The notes under the pieces: model-generated
Told to the model about the DNA's origin: nothing
The model's database searches: none
Seen by the model: only the letters and a program-made list of their open reading frames with translations
Origin: Idiomarina aquatica
GTDB taxonomy: Bacteria; Pseudomonadota; Gammaproteobacteria; Enterobacterales; Alteromonadaceae
Length of the DNA stretch: 64,000 nucleotides
Direction of reading: 5' to 3'
Assembly (NCBI RefSeq): GCF_003987185.1
Contig: NZ_PIPS01000001.1
Location: 310,001-374,000 of the forward strand
In this document: piece by piece, positions 1-9,039 of the stretch
Numbering within the stretch: the stretch's first letter is position 1
Layout of the letters: the number at the start of each line of letters is the position of its first letter
Translations under genes and position numbers: made by a program

Positions 1-1365
1 ATCAGTGAGCTGGTGCGTAAGGAAATCAGCAGTTACAAACAACTGCCGTTGACCTTATTCCAAATTCAAACCAAGTTCCGCGACGAAATTCGCCCGCGTT
101 TCGGGGTCATGCGGGCGCGTGAATTTTTAATGAAAGACGCCTATTCCTTCCATCTGTCACAAGAATCCTTACAACAAGCTTATGACCAGATGTATCAGGC
201 CTATTGCCGCATCTTTGAACGCTTAGGTCTGGATTATCGCCCAGTGATCGCCGATACCGGCTCCATTGGTGGCCACTCGTCACACGAATTCCATGTACTG
301 GCCAGCTCCGGCGAAGACGCCATCGCGTTCTCCGACGGTTCGGATTATGCCGCTAACGTTGAAATGGCGGAAGCGCTGCCACCAACCGGCGAGCGTGCCA
401 AAGCCAGCATGGAGATGCAACGCCACGAGGTCAAAGGGGACGATTTAGCGGCACTGCTGCAACCTTTGTCGGTAGAAACCCAACAGGCCGTAAAGTGCTA
501 TATTGCCGAAGCCAGTGACGACATCGACGCCGAGTATGTGCTGTTGGTGGTGCGAGCCGATCATGAACTGAACACCATCAAGGCCGAGAAACACCCGGCG
601 GTTGCCAGTCCGTTGGTGTTGGTTGACAGCCACAAAGCCCACGGCATTCATCCGGCATTTCTGGGGCCGGTTAACTTTGACGGCGCGGTATTGGTCGATC
701 ACAGCGCCGCTCATTTGGCCGATTTTGCCTGTGGTAGCAGCGAAAACGGTGTCTGGTTGACCGGTGTTAACTGGGATCGTGATGCCAGCATCACCGCAAC
801 CGTGGATATCCGTAACGTGGTAGAAGGTGACCCAAGCCCTTGCGGTAACGGTCAGTTAAAAATTGCCCGTGGTATCGAAGTTGGTCACATCTTCCAGTTG
901 GGTAAAAAATACAGTGACGCAATGAAAGTTGGCGTGCTGTCCGAAACCGGCAAGCACGAAACCCTGACCATGGGTTGTTACGGCATTGGCGTATCACGGA
1001 TTGTTGCCGCCGCTATCGAGCAGCATCACGACGAACGAGGCATCAAATGGCCGAACAACCTGGCACCGTTCCAGGTGGTGTTGATCCCGATGAACATGCA
1101 CAAGTCTGCACGGGTACAGGAAACGGCTGAAAAACTCTATCAAAGCCTGCTTGATGCCGGTGTTGATGTGCTGTTTGATGATCGCAAAGAACGCCCCGGC
1201 GTGATGTTTACCGACATGGAGTTAATTGGCATACCGCATCAGGTGGTCATTGGCGAGCGTAACCTCGATGACGGCATGGTCGAGTACCAGGCGCGTAAAG
1301 ACGGTAACAAGATCAAGCTAAGCATTGACGACGTGGTAAGCCACCTGCAGCAGCAGTTGGCTTAA
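1..1365 (+). CDS. proS: Prolyl-tRNA synthetase, 3' part (5' end outside window)
   Basis: Charges tRNA-Pro in the cytoplasm. The frame is open from base 1, so the gene is cut by the window edge; 454 codons remain and roughly the first 115-120 residues of a bacterial-type ProRS are missing. The class II motif 2 region [19 protein letters not shown] lies near the start. The stretch around [10 protein letters not shown] leads into the inserted editing domain, and the C-terminal part ([15 protein letters not shown] onward) is the anticodon-binding domain. The stop is followed by a bidirectional terminator shared with convergent gpt. The internal ATG at base 13 is not a real start, because conserved sequence continues upstream of it. 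Confidence 0.97.
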   Translation: MSELVRKEISSYKQLPLTLFQIQTKFRDEIRPRFGVMRAREFLMKDAYSFHLSQESLQQAYDQMYQAYCRIFERLGLDYRPVIADTGSIGGHSSHEFHVLASSGEDAIAFSDGSDYAANVEMAEALPPTGERAKASMEMQRHEVKGDDLAALLQPLSVETQQAVKCYIAEASDDIDAEYVLLVVRADHELNTIKAEKHPAVASPLVLVDSHKAHGIHPAFLGPVNFDGAVLVDHSAAHLADFACGSSENGVWLTGVNWDRDASITATVDIRNVVEGDPSPCGNGQLKIARGIEVGHIFQLGKKYSDAMKVGVLSETGKHETLTMGCYGIGVSRIVAAAIEQHHDERGIKWPNNLAPFQVVLIPMNMHKSARVQETAEKLYQSLLDAGVDVLFDDRKERPGVMFTDMELIGIPHQVVIGERNLDDGMVEYQARKDGNKIKLSIDDVVSHLQQQLA

Positions 1366-1388
1366 TCGCCGGGCGCTGCTGTCGAGCT

Positions 1389-1421
1389 AAAAAAACGGAG
1401 CCATAATAGGCTCCGTTTTTT
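1389..1421. terminator. Bidirectional intrinsic terminator between proS and gpt
   Basis: An 8-bp stem ACGGAGCC/GGCTCCGT with a 6-base loop ATAATA is flanked by an A-run on the left and a T-run on the right. It can therefore stop transcription of both proS (plus) and gpt (minus). It lies 23 bases after the proS stop. Confidence 0.85.
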
Positions 1422-1434
1422 GTTGTTTGAACGT

Positions 1435-1479
1435 TGATTATCTAAGCAAGGGTTACCTAAACACGGGTTACCCAAACAC
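1435..1479. repeat. Short tandem repeat, 15-bp unit
   Basis: Two adjacent 15-bp units, 1450-1464 (GGGTTACCTAAACAC) and 1465-1479 (GGGTTACCCAAACAC), differ at one base. A third, degenerate copy with about 10 of 15 matches precedes them at 1435-1449. The array sits between the proS/gpt terminator and the gpt stop codon, in the 3' untranslated part of gpt. No function is evident. Confidence 0.6.
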
Positions 1480-1494
1480 TGACGAAAGTGCAGA

Positions 1495-1980
1495 TTAACT
1501 TTCTTGGCCGGCCAACGGCTCAACGTAGTGCAAATGCATATCCCACGGAAAGTGAATCCAGGTATCCTGCTCCAAATCAGCAACGTAATCGTCAACCAGT
1601 TCCATGCCTGCCGGCTTAGCATAAACCGTAATAAACTTGGCTTTCGGCAGACGTTGACGCAAAAACTTAAGGGTATTACCGGTATCGACCAGATCGTCAA
1701 CCACCAGGAAACCTTCACCGTCTTCCGTAGCGGTTACGTCTTTCAGCAGGTTCAAATCATCTCGTTGTTCGTTATGGTCGTATGAACTGACCGACACACA
1801 ATCGACCGTCCGTAAATTCAGTTCACGGGCAATAATGGCTGCAGGCACCAAACCACCGCGGCTGACGGCGATAACGCCTTGATACTGCTCGGCTGGTAAC
1901 TGACGACGTGCCAGTTCTTTCGTTGCGCGGTGCAGTTCTTCCCAGGAAACAAAGAATTCTTTATTCGAGTGCCATCCCAT
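1495..1980 (-). CDS. gpt: Xanthine-guanine phosphoribosyltransferase
   Basis: Purine salvage enzyme that joins PRPP to guanine, xanthine or hypoxanthine to give the nucleotide. The 161-residue length fits the XGPRT family. The PRPP-binding motif VVDDLVDTGNT is at residues 93-103 and the SRGGL loop at 40-44; the C-terminal DTWIHFPWDM matches the base-binding region of Gpt. The gene lies 7 bases downstream of a purine permease on the same strand, so the two probably form an uptake-and-salvage operon. It ends at the terminator shared with proS. Confidence 0.95.
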   Translation of the reverse strand: MGWHSNKEFFVSWEELHRATKELARRQLPAEQYQGVIAVSRGGLVPAAIIARELNLRTVDCVSVSSYDHNEQRDDLNLLKDVTATEDGEGFLVVDDLVDTGNTLKFLRQRLPKAKFITVYAKPAGMELVDDYVADLEQDTWIHFPWDMHLHYVEPLAGQES

Positions 1981-1987
1981 AATGTTT

Positions 1988-3316
1988 CTATCCTAACCAA
2001 ATGAATTTAGCGATAAACAGTAAGCCCAGAATCACCACGCTGGGATTTAAATCCTGGTAGCGACCGGCCAACAATTTTACCACGACGTAACTGATAAACC
2101 CTAACGCGATGCCGTCGGCAATGGAGTACGTCAACGGCGTCATTAATAACACCACGGCCACCGGTGCGGCCTCGGTAATGTCCTCCCAGGCGACGTCCTT
2201 AAGCGTGAACAGCATCAATACGGCGACATAAATGATGGCACCGGCCGTCGCATACGGAGGAATCATGCCGGCCAGCGGTGCAAAAAACATCGCCAGCAAA
2301 AACAGCACCGCCACCGTTACCGCCGCTAGCCCGGTTTTGCCACCGGAAGCAACACCCGCCGCCGACTCAATGTAGCTGGTCGTGGTTGACGTGCCCATGA
2401 TCGAGCCTGCCACCGTCGCCGTGCTGTCCGCCATCAACGCTTTTTCTAAGCGCGGCATCTCGCCCCCCGGCTTGGCGATGCCGGCGCGTTGAGCAACGGC
2501 CAATAAGGTACCAGAGGTGTCAAATAAGTCGACGAATAGAAAGGCAAAAATCACCGACAACATACCCAGATCAAACGCCGCTGCGATATCCATCTGCATA
2601 AAGGTCGGTGCCAGCGACGGAGGCATGGAAACCAGACCGTTGTAATCCACCAGCCCCAGCGTGACCGCAATCACCGAAATCAGCAAAATACTGATCAGTG
2701 CGGCGCCCTGCACTTGGCGCGCTACCAAGCCAATGATGAGGAAAAACCCGGCTGCGGCTAACAACACCGAGGTATCCCCTAAATCCCCCAGTGCCACCAT
2801 GGTCGCGTCACTGGCGACAATGATGTTGGCATTTTTCAGGCCAATCAGCGCCAGGAATGCGCCAATGCCTGCAGCAATGGCCAACCGCAATGTGGTCGGG
2901 ATGGATTTGATGATCCATTCACGGATACGAAACGCCGACAGCATGAAAAAGATGATGCCGGAGAAAAAGACCGCGCCTAACGCCGTTTGCCAGGTATAAC
3001 CCATGCCAAACACCACGGTGTACGTAAAAAATGCGTTTAATCCCATGCCCGGCGCCAGCGCCACCGGATAATTTGCCCACAGCCCCATCACCAGACAGCC
3101 AATGGCGGCCGCCAGACAGGTCGCGACAAAGACCGCACCATAATCCATCCCGGTCTCGCTTAAAATCGAGGGGTTGACGAAAATGATGTAGGCCATGGTT
3201 AGAAAGGTGGTGATACCACCAATGATTTCTGATTTGACCGAACTGCCCTGTGCGTTAATTTTAAATAGACGCTCAAGCAATCCCGTCGAAGAAGAGGAAG
3301 TTTGCGCTTGCTTCAT
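1988..3316 (-). CDS. NCS2 family purine permease (AzgA/adenine-hypoxanthine type)
   Basis: Inner-membrane nucleobase transporter of 442 residues with about a dozen hydrophobic segments. The N-terminal region with GGITTFLTMAYIIFVNP, and the later stretches ALAPGMGLNAFFTYTV and DTSGTLLAVAQRAG, are typical of the adenine/guanine/hypoxanthine branch of NCS2. Start chosen at 3316 (MKQAQTSSS), because a longer open frame reaching 3550 would run antisense through the ferredoxin gene and has no family similarity. It precedes gpt in a two-gene salvage operon. The exact base transported cannot be told from sequence. Confidence 0.9.
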   Translation of the reverse strand: MKQAQTSSSSTGLLERLFKINAQGSSVKSEIIGGITTFLTMAYIIFVNPSILSETGMDYGAVFVATCLAAAIGCLVMGLWANYPVALAPGMGLNAFFTYTVVFGMGYTWQTALGAVFFSGIIFFMLSAFRIREWIIKSIPTTLRLAIAAGIGAFLALIGLKNANIIVASDATMVALGDLGDTSVLLAAAGFFLIIGLVARQVQGAALISILLISVIAVTLGLVDYNGLVSMPPSLAPTFMQMDIAAAFDLGMLSVIFAFLFVDLFDTSGTLLAVAQRAGIAKPGGEMPRLEKALMADSTATVAGSIMGTSTTTSYIESAAGVASGGKTGLAAVTVAVLFLLAMFFAPLAGMIPPYATAGAIIYVAVLMLFTLKDVAWEDITEAAPVAVVLLMTPLTYSIADGIALGFISYVVVKLLAGRYQDLNPSVVILGLLFIAKFIWLG

Positions 3317-3357
3317 GAACGATTCCCGGAAAATGGCGTTGTCATAAGAAGCGGCGT

Positions 3358-3386
3358 ATTCTATCCTATTCGGCCCAAAGTTTGAA
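3358..3386 (-). promoter_or_regulatory. Predicted sigma70 promoter for the permease-gpt operon
   Basis: On the minus strand TTCAAA (3386-3381) and TAGAAT (3363-3358) are separated by 17 bases; they match the -35 and -10 consensus at 4/6 and 5/6 positions. The start point would lie about 35 bases before the permease ATG. Prediction by eye only. Confidence 0.5.
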
Positions 3387-3400
3387 CGAAAGAGAGAGCT

Positions 3401-3721
3401 ATGCCGACTGTTTATTTTATCGATGCTGATGGCAATCAGTTTGAAGCAGAAGCCGAAGCCGGCACCAACGTCATGGAAGTCGCTGTCGACAATTTTATTG
3501 ATGGTATCGTCGGCGAGTGCGGTGGCGTGCTGTCCTGCGCCACCTGCCACTGTTATGTCGATGAAAAATGGCTCGACAAACTTGAGCCGGCGTCTGAGCA
3601 GGAAGAAGATATGCTCGATATGGCAATAGAACCAAAAGACAACAGCCGTCTAAGCTGCCAGATCGAGCTTACCGAAGCGTTGGACGGGCTGGTCGTGCAC
3701 TTGCCAAAGTCACAGTTCTAA
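3401..3721 (+). CDS. 2Fe-2S ferredoxin (adrenodoxin/putidaredoxin type)
   Basis: Small soluble electron carrier of 106 residues. The cluster ligands are Cys40, Cys46, Cys49 and Cys86, the C-x5-C-x2-C...C spacing of vertebrate-type/Isc-like ferredoxins (motif GECGGVLSCATCHCYV). The body is strongly acidic, as usual for partner docking. It stands alone, divergent from the purine permease, and no isc or P450 gene lies nearby, so the partner is unknown. Its last 4 bases overlap the convergent NAD-kinase-like gene. A purine-rich GAGAGAG precedes the ATG. Confidence 0.92.
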   Translation: MPTVYFIDADGNQFEAEAEAGTNVMEVAVDNFIDGIVGECGGVLSCATCHCYVDEKWLDKLEPASEQEEDMLDMAIEPKDNSRLSCQIELTEALDGLVVHLPKSQF

Positions 3722-4857
3722 GCGACGCCCTGCAACCGCACTAAGACTTCATCATGATAACCGGTGATGACCGCAATCAGTCCCGACCATTCCTGGTCGA
3801 GCGTTTCATCACCGCTATCCAATAACAGTGGCCGCCCCTGTAGCGATTCCAGCTTACTTTTGGTTGCTACCAACCAGACGTTTTCACGCCCAATATGTCG
3901 CAGGATCCGAGGGCTGAGCTGTTGGTTACCACGACCCAGAACATGCCCCTGGCCACCGATGACGGTGATCACCAGTTTCACCTTACCGGGTTCGATGTTA
4001 GCCACTTGCTGATACAACTGTTGCTCAGTTAAGTCACTGCCAAGCAGTTGCTGATCATGCACCAAATCAACGCCGAGTAACGTGTTCTCAAGCCCCATTT
4101 CTTCCATCACCGCGGCCACGGTTGAGCCTGAACCCATCACTAAGTACTCGTCATCGACGCGCTCGATCACTTCGGCGGCGATATCGGCGAGCACCAGCTC
4201 ATCGCTTTCAATACCGCCCATTTTTACCGCCTGCACGTATTCCAGTTCGGCCGGTATCAGCATATCGCCATAGCGTCTGGCCTTTACCGTGCCCTGCCGA
4301 AACAGTGCTTCGTCAATGTCCATCACATCGGCGCGCTTAAGGCTTGAGAGCTCGCCGCGAACAATACGTTCAACCACTCGCCCGGCCGCTTTAGGGCTGA
4401 CCGCATAAACGCCCGAATGAATTTTCACCCCCGCGGGAATGCCAAGCACCAACTGTTCGTCGTCGATCACTTCGTAGACATCCCGCGCGGTGCCATCGCC
4501 ACCGGCAAACAACAGCAGGTCAACGCCCTCCGCCTGGATCGCAGCCACCGCTTGTTGGGTGTCTTGTGCGCTGGTTTCAGTATCCGCCGGAGTAAATACC
4601 GTACGATATGAAAAACCCAACTGGCGCAGTACATCGGCGCCCATAGCGCCACTGCAAGTGACAAATTCGAGCGCCTCCTGCTGTGGCTGCAATAGCGTCA
4701 ACGCCTGCGTCACACGCTGCTGTGCCTTCGGCGTTGCGCCAAGTTTCAGTGCCTGTTCGCGGGTGGCTTTACCGTCGCTGCCCTTAAGAGCGACGGAGCC
4801 GCCAACACCCGCAAAGGGATTGATGATTAAACCGACAACTAAACGGCTTGTGCTCAT
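3718..4857 (-). CDS. ATP-NAD kinase family protein (COG3199-like)
   Basis: A 379-residue protein of the diacylglycerol/NAD kinase fold. The hallmark phosphate-binding motif GGDGTARD is at residues 119-126, and a glycine-rich NPFAGVGG is near residues 13-20. This family is distinct from the essential NadK and its substrate is not settled, so the specific reaction is left open. The ATG overlaps the stop of the entericidin-like gene by one base (TAATG), suggesting translational coupling. It is the last gene of the prmB-aroC-epmC-lipoprotein run. Confidence 0.85.
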   Translation of the reverse strand: MSTSRLVVGLIINPFAGVGGSVALKGSDGKATREQALKLGATPKAQQRVTQALTLLQPQQEALEFVTCSGAMGADVLRQLGFSYRTVFTPADTETSAQDTQQAVAAIQAEGVDLLLFAGGDGTARDVYEVIDDEQLVLGIPAGVKIHSGVYAVSPKAAGRVVERIVRGELSSLKRADVMDIDEALFRQGTVKARRYGDMLIPAELEYVQAVKMGGIESDELVLADIAAEVIERVDDEYLVMGSGSTVAAVMEEMGLENTLLGVDLVHDQQLLGSDLTEQQLYQQVANIEPGKVKLVITVIGGQGHVLGRGNQQLSPRILRHIGRENVWLVATKSKLESLQGRPLLLDSGDETLDQEWSGLIAVITGYHDEVLVRLQGVA

Positions 4858-4988
4858 TACTCGTTATTTTCCTCAGCTTCTTCCTGAATGGCTTCACCGG
4901 CGGCTTCAAGATCCTCGCCGGCCCCCTCAATGGTTGCACAGCCGGCTACACTCAGCGCTAACAACAACATCATGGTTCGACGTAACAT
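4857..4988 (-). CDS. Entericidin-like small lipoprotein (43 aa)
   Basis: The 43-codon frame starts MLRRTMMLLLALSVAGC and has a lipobox SVAGC with the lipidated cysteine at residue 17. The mature part continues ATIEGAGEDLEAAGEAI, which matches the short entericidin A/B pattern of a Cys, a G-x-G-x-D-[IL] block and an acidic amphipathic tail. A good ribosome site AAGGAG lies 8-9 bases before the ATG. The stop overlaps the ATG of the next gene by one base. Entericidins are small envelope lipoproteins linked in E. coli to an antidote/toxin pair; only one copy is seen here, so a toxin role is not implied. Confidence 0.8.
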   Translation of the reverse strand: MLRRTMMLLLALSVAGCATIEGAGEDLEAAGEAIQEEAEENNE

Positions 4989-5000
4989 CGCATCACTCCT

Positions 5001-5552
5001 TCAGTTTTGATTAACGGTCGGTAACCGCGTTAGCTCGGTTAACGACGGCCACGGGTTACCGTAGTAACGACACAAGGCCTGCGCAAATTGTTGAGCGCGT
5101 GTCGGTATATGACTACGGTAATAGGTGATTAATTGATCTTTTACCGCGGCCGTGAACGCGGCACGGTCAACCTCGATACCACTGAGGTTGTCGACACTCA
5201 CCTGAAACGGGACTCCGGCACACAATGAGAATAGCCATTCCAGTGCCTGCGGCTTTCGCTCCACACGTTCAAACTGCCGCTGCTGTTGTTCGTTGCGGCC
5301 ATCCGGTTCATACCAGTAACCGTAATCGAAAATATGCCGGCGTACTTTGCCGGCGATGCACCAATGGCTGATTTCATGCAATGCCGACGCATAAAAGCCA
5401 TGCGCGAACACCACCCGATGATAGCGCTGCTGCTGACCGGCAGGACAATAATAAGGCTCGTCGTCACCGGCCACCAGTATGGTTTTCTCGGTGTCCTTAA
5501 AGCAGCGGTTAAAGACCTCAATCAACTGCTGATAATGATGCGGTTGCTGCAT
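5001..5552 (-). CDS. epmC: Elongation factor P hydroxylase (YfcM)
   Basis: EpmC hydroxylates the beta-lysyl-lysine of elongation factor P, the last step of EF-P modification. The motif FAHGFYASALHEISHWCIAGKVRR matches the conserved YfcM core; its HEISHWC part carries candidate metal ligands. DYGYWYEPDGR and KPQALEWLF are also characteristic. Start at 5552 (MQQPHHYQQLIEVFN) was chosen because it aligns with the E. coli N-terminus and lies one base after the aroC stop; an upstream in-frame ATG at 5588 would overlap aroC. The resulting length is 183 residues. The epmA and epmB genes are not in this window. Confidence 0.93.
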   Translation of the reverse strand: MQQPHHYQQLIEVFNRCFKDTEKTILVAGDDEPYYCPAGQQQRYHRVVFAHGFYASALHEISHWCIAGKVRRHIFDYGYWYEPDGRNEQQQRQFERVERKPQALEWLFSLCAGVPFQVSVDNLSGIEVDRAAFTAAVKDQLITYYRSHIPTRAQQFAQALCRYYGNPWPSLTELTRLPTVNQN

Positions 5553-5553
5553 A

Positions 5554-6636
5554 TCAGATAACAGGAGTATCCACGCTGACATCGGCATTCTGAGCGCGAT
5601 GCCTTAACCAATGATCAACCAGAACCAAAGCCGTCATAGCCTCCACGATCGGTACCGCGCGGATACCCACACAGGGATCGTGCCGGCCTTTGGTGATGAT
5701 CGCCTGCGGCTGGCCAAAACGATCGATGGTTTTACCGGACACACTGATGCTGGATGTCGGTTTAAAGGCGACGTCCGCGGTCAGTGTCTGTCCGGTACTG
5801 ATACCACCAAGCACACCCCCGGCATGGTTGGAGCAAAAACCCTCAGGGGTCATCTCATCACGATGTTCACTGCCACGCTGAGCGACCACCGCAAAACCGT
5901 CACCGATGGCAACCGCTTTGGCCGCGTTGATGCTCATCAGCGCTTTGGCCAAATCCGCATCCAGCCGATCGAATACCGGTTCACCCCAGCCCGGTGGTAG
6001 TCCGGTCGCCTGCAGGTGTATTTTTGCGCCAATCGAGTCGCCTTCTTTGCGCAACCTGCGTATCAGTTGCTCAAAGTCACTGACAACCGTCGCATCGGGA
6101 CAAAAGAAATCATTGTCGTTGACCGTCGTCCAGTCCAGCTGCTGTGCCTTTATATCGCCCATCTGCGTTAGCCCGGCACGGATTTCGATACCCTGCTGAG
6201 CCAACAATTTAGCGGCAATCGCACCGGCTGCCACACGCATTGCGGTCTCGCGCGCGGACGAACGACCGCCGCCACGATAGTCACGAAAACCGTATTTATG
6301 CTGGTAGGTATAGTCGGCGTGCCCTGGTCGAAAAGCGTCTTTTATCTGCGAGTAATCCTGGCTGCGCTGATCGGTATTGCGGATCAGCAGGCCAATCGGC
6401 GTTCCGGTGGTTTTACCCTCGAATACGCCAGAGAGAATTTCCACCTGATCCGGCTCACGCCGTGCCGTCGTGTAACGGTTATTGCCGGGCCGGCGCCGAT
6501 CCAGCGCTTGCTGAATATCAGCCTCGCACAGCGCCAGCCCCGGTGGACAGCCATCAACCACGGCACCGAGCGCCGCTCCATGACTTTCACCAAAGGTGCT
6601 GACGCGAAATAATTCGCCAAAGCTGCTACCCGCCAT
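5554..6636 (-). CDS. aroC: Chorismate synthase
   Basis: Catalyses the last common step of aromatic biosynthesis, 5-enolpyruvylshikimate-3-phosphate to chorismate, using reduced FMN. The signatures [18 protein letters not shown] near the N-terminus, [20 protein letters not shown] in the middle and GISTGQ later are all present. With the start at 6636 ([10 protein letters not shown]) the protein has 360 residues, the usual size. This start overlaps the prmB 3' end by 11 bases. prmB-aroC is a conserved pair in gammaproteobacteria. A longer open frame upstream lies inside prmB and is ignored. Confidence 0.97.
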   Translation of the reverse strand: MAGSSFGELFRVSTFGESHGAALGAVVDGCPPGLALCEADIQQALDRRRPGNNRYTTARREPDQVEILSGVFEGKTTGTPIGLLIRNTDQRSQDYSQIKDAFRPGHADYTYQHKYGFRDYRGGGRSSARETAMRVAAGAIAAKLLAQQGIEIRAGLTQMGDIKAQQLDWTTVNDNDFFCPDATVVSDFEQLIRRLRKEGDSIGAKIHLQATGLPPGWGEPVFDRLDADLAKALMSINAAKAVAIGDGFAVVAQRGSEHRDEMTPEGFCSNHAGGVLGGISTGQTLTADVAFKPTSSISVSGKTIDRFGQPQAIITKGRHDPCVGIRAVPIVEAMTALVLVDHWLRHRAQNADVSVDTPVI

Positions 6637-7549
6637 AACGACTCCGATGCGCTTCCAGTTGTTGTTTTGACAGCACAAAGACGCCGTCGCCGCCGCGTTC
6701 AAACTCAACCCAGACAAACGGCGTTTCCGGATACTTTTCGTTTAACGCCGGCATCGAGTTTCCGACTTCACAAAAGAATAAGCCGTGCTCGGTCAGGTGA
6801 TCGGCGGCCTGCAACAGCATTTTATCAACCAGCTCCAGACCATCATCGCCGGCCGCCAGACCCAGTTCTGGTTCGTGGTGGTACTCATCCGGCAGATCAG
6901 CCATATCATCGGCGTCCACGTACGGCGGATTGCTGACGATAAGGTCATAGCGCTCGCCCTGGATGCCATCAAACACATCCGATGCCAATGGGATGACTTG
7001 TTGTTCAAGGCCATGTTCTGCAATATTTTGCTCTGCCACCAACAGCGCATCGGTGGACACATCAGTGGCATCCACCTGTGCTTCCGGGAACGCATACGCA
7101 CAGGCGATGGCAATGCAGCCACTGCCGGTACAGAGATCAAGAATCCGTTGCGGCTGGTGTTGCAACCAGGGTTGGAAGCCCTGTTCAATCAGCTCGGCCA
7201 TCGGTGAACGCGGCACCAGCACCCGTTCATCGACATAAAACGGTAAGCCGGCAAACCATGCCTGATGAATGAGATAAGCGGCGGGTTTACGCAATTCGAT
7301 GCGCTGCTTTAACAACTCCAGATAGGCAGACTTTTCGTCACGGGTTAAGCGACAATGGCGCGCATCGAGCAACTCGTCAGGCGTTAGCTGAGTAACATGA
7401 CCAAGCAACACACGAGCTTCTTCTACTGCGTTGGCATTGCCATGGCCAAAATAAAGTTGTTGCGCGATCATTTGGCTGACGCTCCAGCGTAACAGATCGT
7501 CGATGCTGTGCAGGTCTTGCAGGGCATGGTCTAATATCGTTGGGTTCAA
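6626..7549 (-). CDS. prmB: Ribosomal protein L3 glutamine methyltransferase
   Basis: Uses S-adenosylmethionine to N5-methylate a glutamine of ribosomal protein L3. The SAM-binding motif [12 protein letters not shown] is at residues 138-148 and the catalytic NPPY at 207-210. The 307-residue length and the N-terminal helical domain match PrmB (YfcB). The second paralogue, PrmC, lies at 33046-33882; the assignment of this copy to L3 rests on its place beside aroC and smrB and on its N-terminal sequence. It is first in a run that continues through aroC, epmC and two more genes. Confidence 0.93.
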   Translation of the reverse strand: MNPTILDHALQDLHSIDDLLRWSVSQMIAQQLYFGHGNANAVEEARVLLGHVTQLTPDELLDARHCRLTRDEKSAYLELLKQRIELRKPAAYLIHQAWFAGLPFYVDERVLVPRSPMAELIEQGFQPWLQHQPQRILDLCTGSGCIAIACAYAFPEAQVDATDVSTDALLVAEQNIAEHGLEQQVIPLASDVFDGIQGERYDLIVSNPPYVDADDMADLPDEYHHEPELGLAAGDDGLELVDKMLLQAADHLTEHGLFFCEVGNSMPALNEKYPETPFVWVEFERGGDGVFVLSKQQLEAHRSRYGG

Positions 7550-7630
7550 CGGCGTCTCCGGTTAACAGATTATCTGAGTTTCTATGTTAGACTGATAGAG
7601 TAACCGAAAAAGGCATCAGAATCATCCATC

Positions 7631-8194
7631 ATGAGTTCGTTTAAAAAAGCATTAACAGCATCTACGCCCAAGCTGGACGAGGACGACAGCGATTTGTTCA
7701 GGGCTGCGGTTAAAGGTACCCGGACACTGACCAATGACACCGTCGAGCCGTTACCGGCGCGACAAAAAGTGCGCCAGAAGCAACGTCGTCAGCAGCAATT
7801 TCCGGAAGCCGAAGTCAGTCGCGCCAGCAGCGATTTCTTTTCCGATCAGTTTCAGGGCTACGTGGCCGAAGGTACCGTGAAATACGTCGTCGAGGGCGAA
7901 TCACATTATCTGCTGAAACAGTTGCGGCGCGGTGATTTTGCACCGGAAATGTTACTCGACTTGCATGGTTTAACGTTGGCAGCCGCAAAGCAGGAATTGG
8001 CGGCTATGTTTAAGGCCTGCGAAAAACAGCTGATTGAATGTTGCTCAATCATGCACGGCCATGGCAGCGGGAAATTGAAACAACAAATACCGCACTGGCT
8101 GATCCAGTATCCGGGGCTGCGTGCATTTCATCAGGCACCCAAAGAATGGGGTGGCGACGCCGCCATTCTGGTGTTAATCCAGCGGCGCGACTAA
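7631..8194 (+). CDS. smrB: Smr-domain endonuclease / ribosome rescue factor SmrB
   Basis: SmrB cleaves mRNA between collided ribosomes and so feeds stalled complexes to the rescue machinery. The 187-residue protein has a charged N-terminal extension and a C-terminal Smr domain with LDLHGLT (109-115) and HGHGSGKLK (142-150), the two diagnostic motifs. It is divergent from prmB, as in E. coli (yfcN next to yfcB). smpB, the tmRNA partner that acts downstream of SmrB cleavage, lies about 1.4 kb further along. Confidence 0.93.
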   Translation: MSSFKKALTASTPKLDEDDSDLFRAAVKGTRTLTNDTVEPLPARQKVRQKQRRQQQFPEAEVSRASSDFFSDQFQGYVAEGTVKYVVEGESHYLLKQLRRGDFAPEMLLDLHGLTLAAAKQELAAMFKACEKQLIECCSIMHGHGSGKLKQQIPHWLIQYPGLRAFHQAPKEWGGDAAILVLIQRRD

Positions 8195-8201
8195 CGTCCG
8201 T

Positions 8202-8684
8202 TTAGCCGGCGCAGCGCTCGGCCGCCATCAACTGTTCAAAGTGACCGCGTTGGGTGACCGGATCAAACTCCATCACGGCAATCGCGGCAGTGGGGAAGAT
8301 CGGCGGTTGCTTGGCGCGATCAATTTCGTGAACCAGATAACTGACCAACGGCATATGTGAGACCACCAGCACCTGTTGGTAATCGTGCGTTTCAATTTCA
8401 GCAGCCAACGCGGCCAACGCCTGTTTTGGGTTAGTATCCGGTATCAGTTCATACAAGTCTTGTCGCTGACGACAGTTTACCCGCCCCATGGCCACCGTTG
8501 CCGTCTGCTGAGCGCGAATATAAGGACTGATTAAACAGGCATCCAGTTGCCCGGCCTGTTCGGCCAACCACTGTGCCGTGGTCGCAACTTCCCGCTCACC
8601 CTCAGGTGTTAAGCGACGTTCTTCATCGGCTTGTGCGGACAACGGCAATACCGCATGACCGTGACGCATGATGTACAAACGCAT
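8202..8684 (-). CDS. sixA: Phosphohistidine phosphatase SixA
   Basis: Histidine phosphatase of the phosphoglycerate-mutase-like fold, known to act on phosphohistidine in phosphotransfer proteins. The catalytic RHG motif is at residues 7-9 (MRHGHA) and the second histidine lies in VVSHMPL (His110). The 160-residue length fits SixA. It is the last gene of a ratA-rnfH-sixA run on the minus strand, 2 bases after rnfH. Physical closeness to smrB and aroC is shared with enterics. Confidence 0.92.
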   Translation of the reverse strand: MRLYIMRHGHAVLPLSAQADEERRLTPEGEREVATTAQWLAEQAGQLDACLISPYIRAQQTATVAMGRVNCRQRQDLYELIPDTNPKQALAALAAEIETHDYQQVLVVSHMPLVSYLVHEIDRAKQPPIFPTAAIAVMEFDPVTQRGHFEQLMAAERCAG

Positions 8685-8686
8685 GG

Positions 8687-9037
8687 CTACTCCTTACTTC
8701 GTTGGCGACGCTGAGTATCAGGCCGACCACCGGTCACTTTATCGGCACGGCCTTCTTCTTTTGCACGCTCAGCCCGGCGTTTACGAACCGCTTTGGGGTC
8801 GGCGATCAAGGGCCGGTAAATCTCGATACGATCACCGTCTCTGGGGGTCGCATCGAGTTTCGCGGCTTTGTTCCAGATGCCGACTTTCTGCTGACTCAGA
8901 TCGATTTCCGCAAAATGCTCAACAATCCCCGATTGCTCGATGCATTGTTGTACCGTGGTGCCTTCAGGCACCTGCACCGTCAGAATCAATTGTTTTTCCG
9001 GTGTTGCATAAGCCACTTCTATCGTCAGCATGTTCAT
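8687..9037 (-). CDS. rnfH: RnfH family ubiquitin-like protein
   Basis: A 116-residue protein with a beta-grasp (ubiquitin-like) fold. IEVAYATPEKQ at the start, DLSQQKVGIWNKAAKL in the middle and DRIEIYRPLIADPKAVRKRRAE near the end are RnfH signatures. The lysine/arginine-rich tail is typical. It follows ratA by 2 bases, the usual ratA-rnfH arrangement beside smpB. The biological role is not established despite the name. The first ATG (MNMLTIEV) is used; a start two codons later is possible. Confidence 0.92.
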   Translation of the reverse strand: MNMLTIEVAYATPEKQLILTVQVPEGTTVQQCIEQSGIVEHFAEIDLSQQKVGIWNKAAKLDATPRDGDRIEIYRPLIADPKAVRKRRAERAKEEGRADKVTGGRPDTQRRQRSKE

Positions 9038-9039
9038 GA

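Noticed and set aside
1362-1718. Open frame antisense to the gpt 3' region
   Set aside because: It arises from the 15-bp repeats and the antisense of gpt; no ribosome site or similarity.
3317-3400. Purine riboswitch before the permease-gpt operon
   Set aside because: The gap is only 84 bases, is largely taken up by a promoter, and shows no purine-aptamer core.
3317-3550. N-terminal extension of the purine permease frame
   Set aside because: It runs antisense through the ferredoxin gene and has no similarity to NCS2 proteins; the ATG at 3316 fits the family start.
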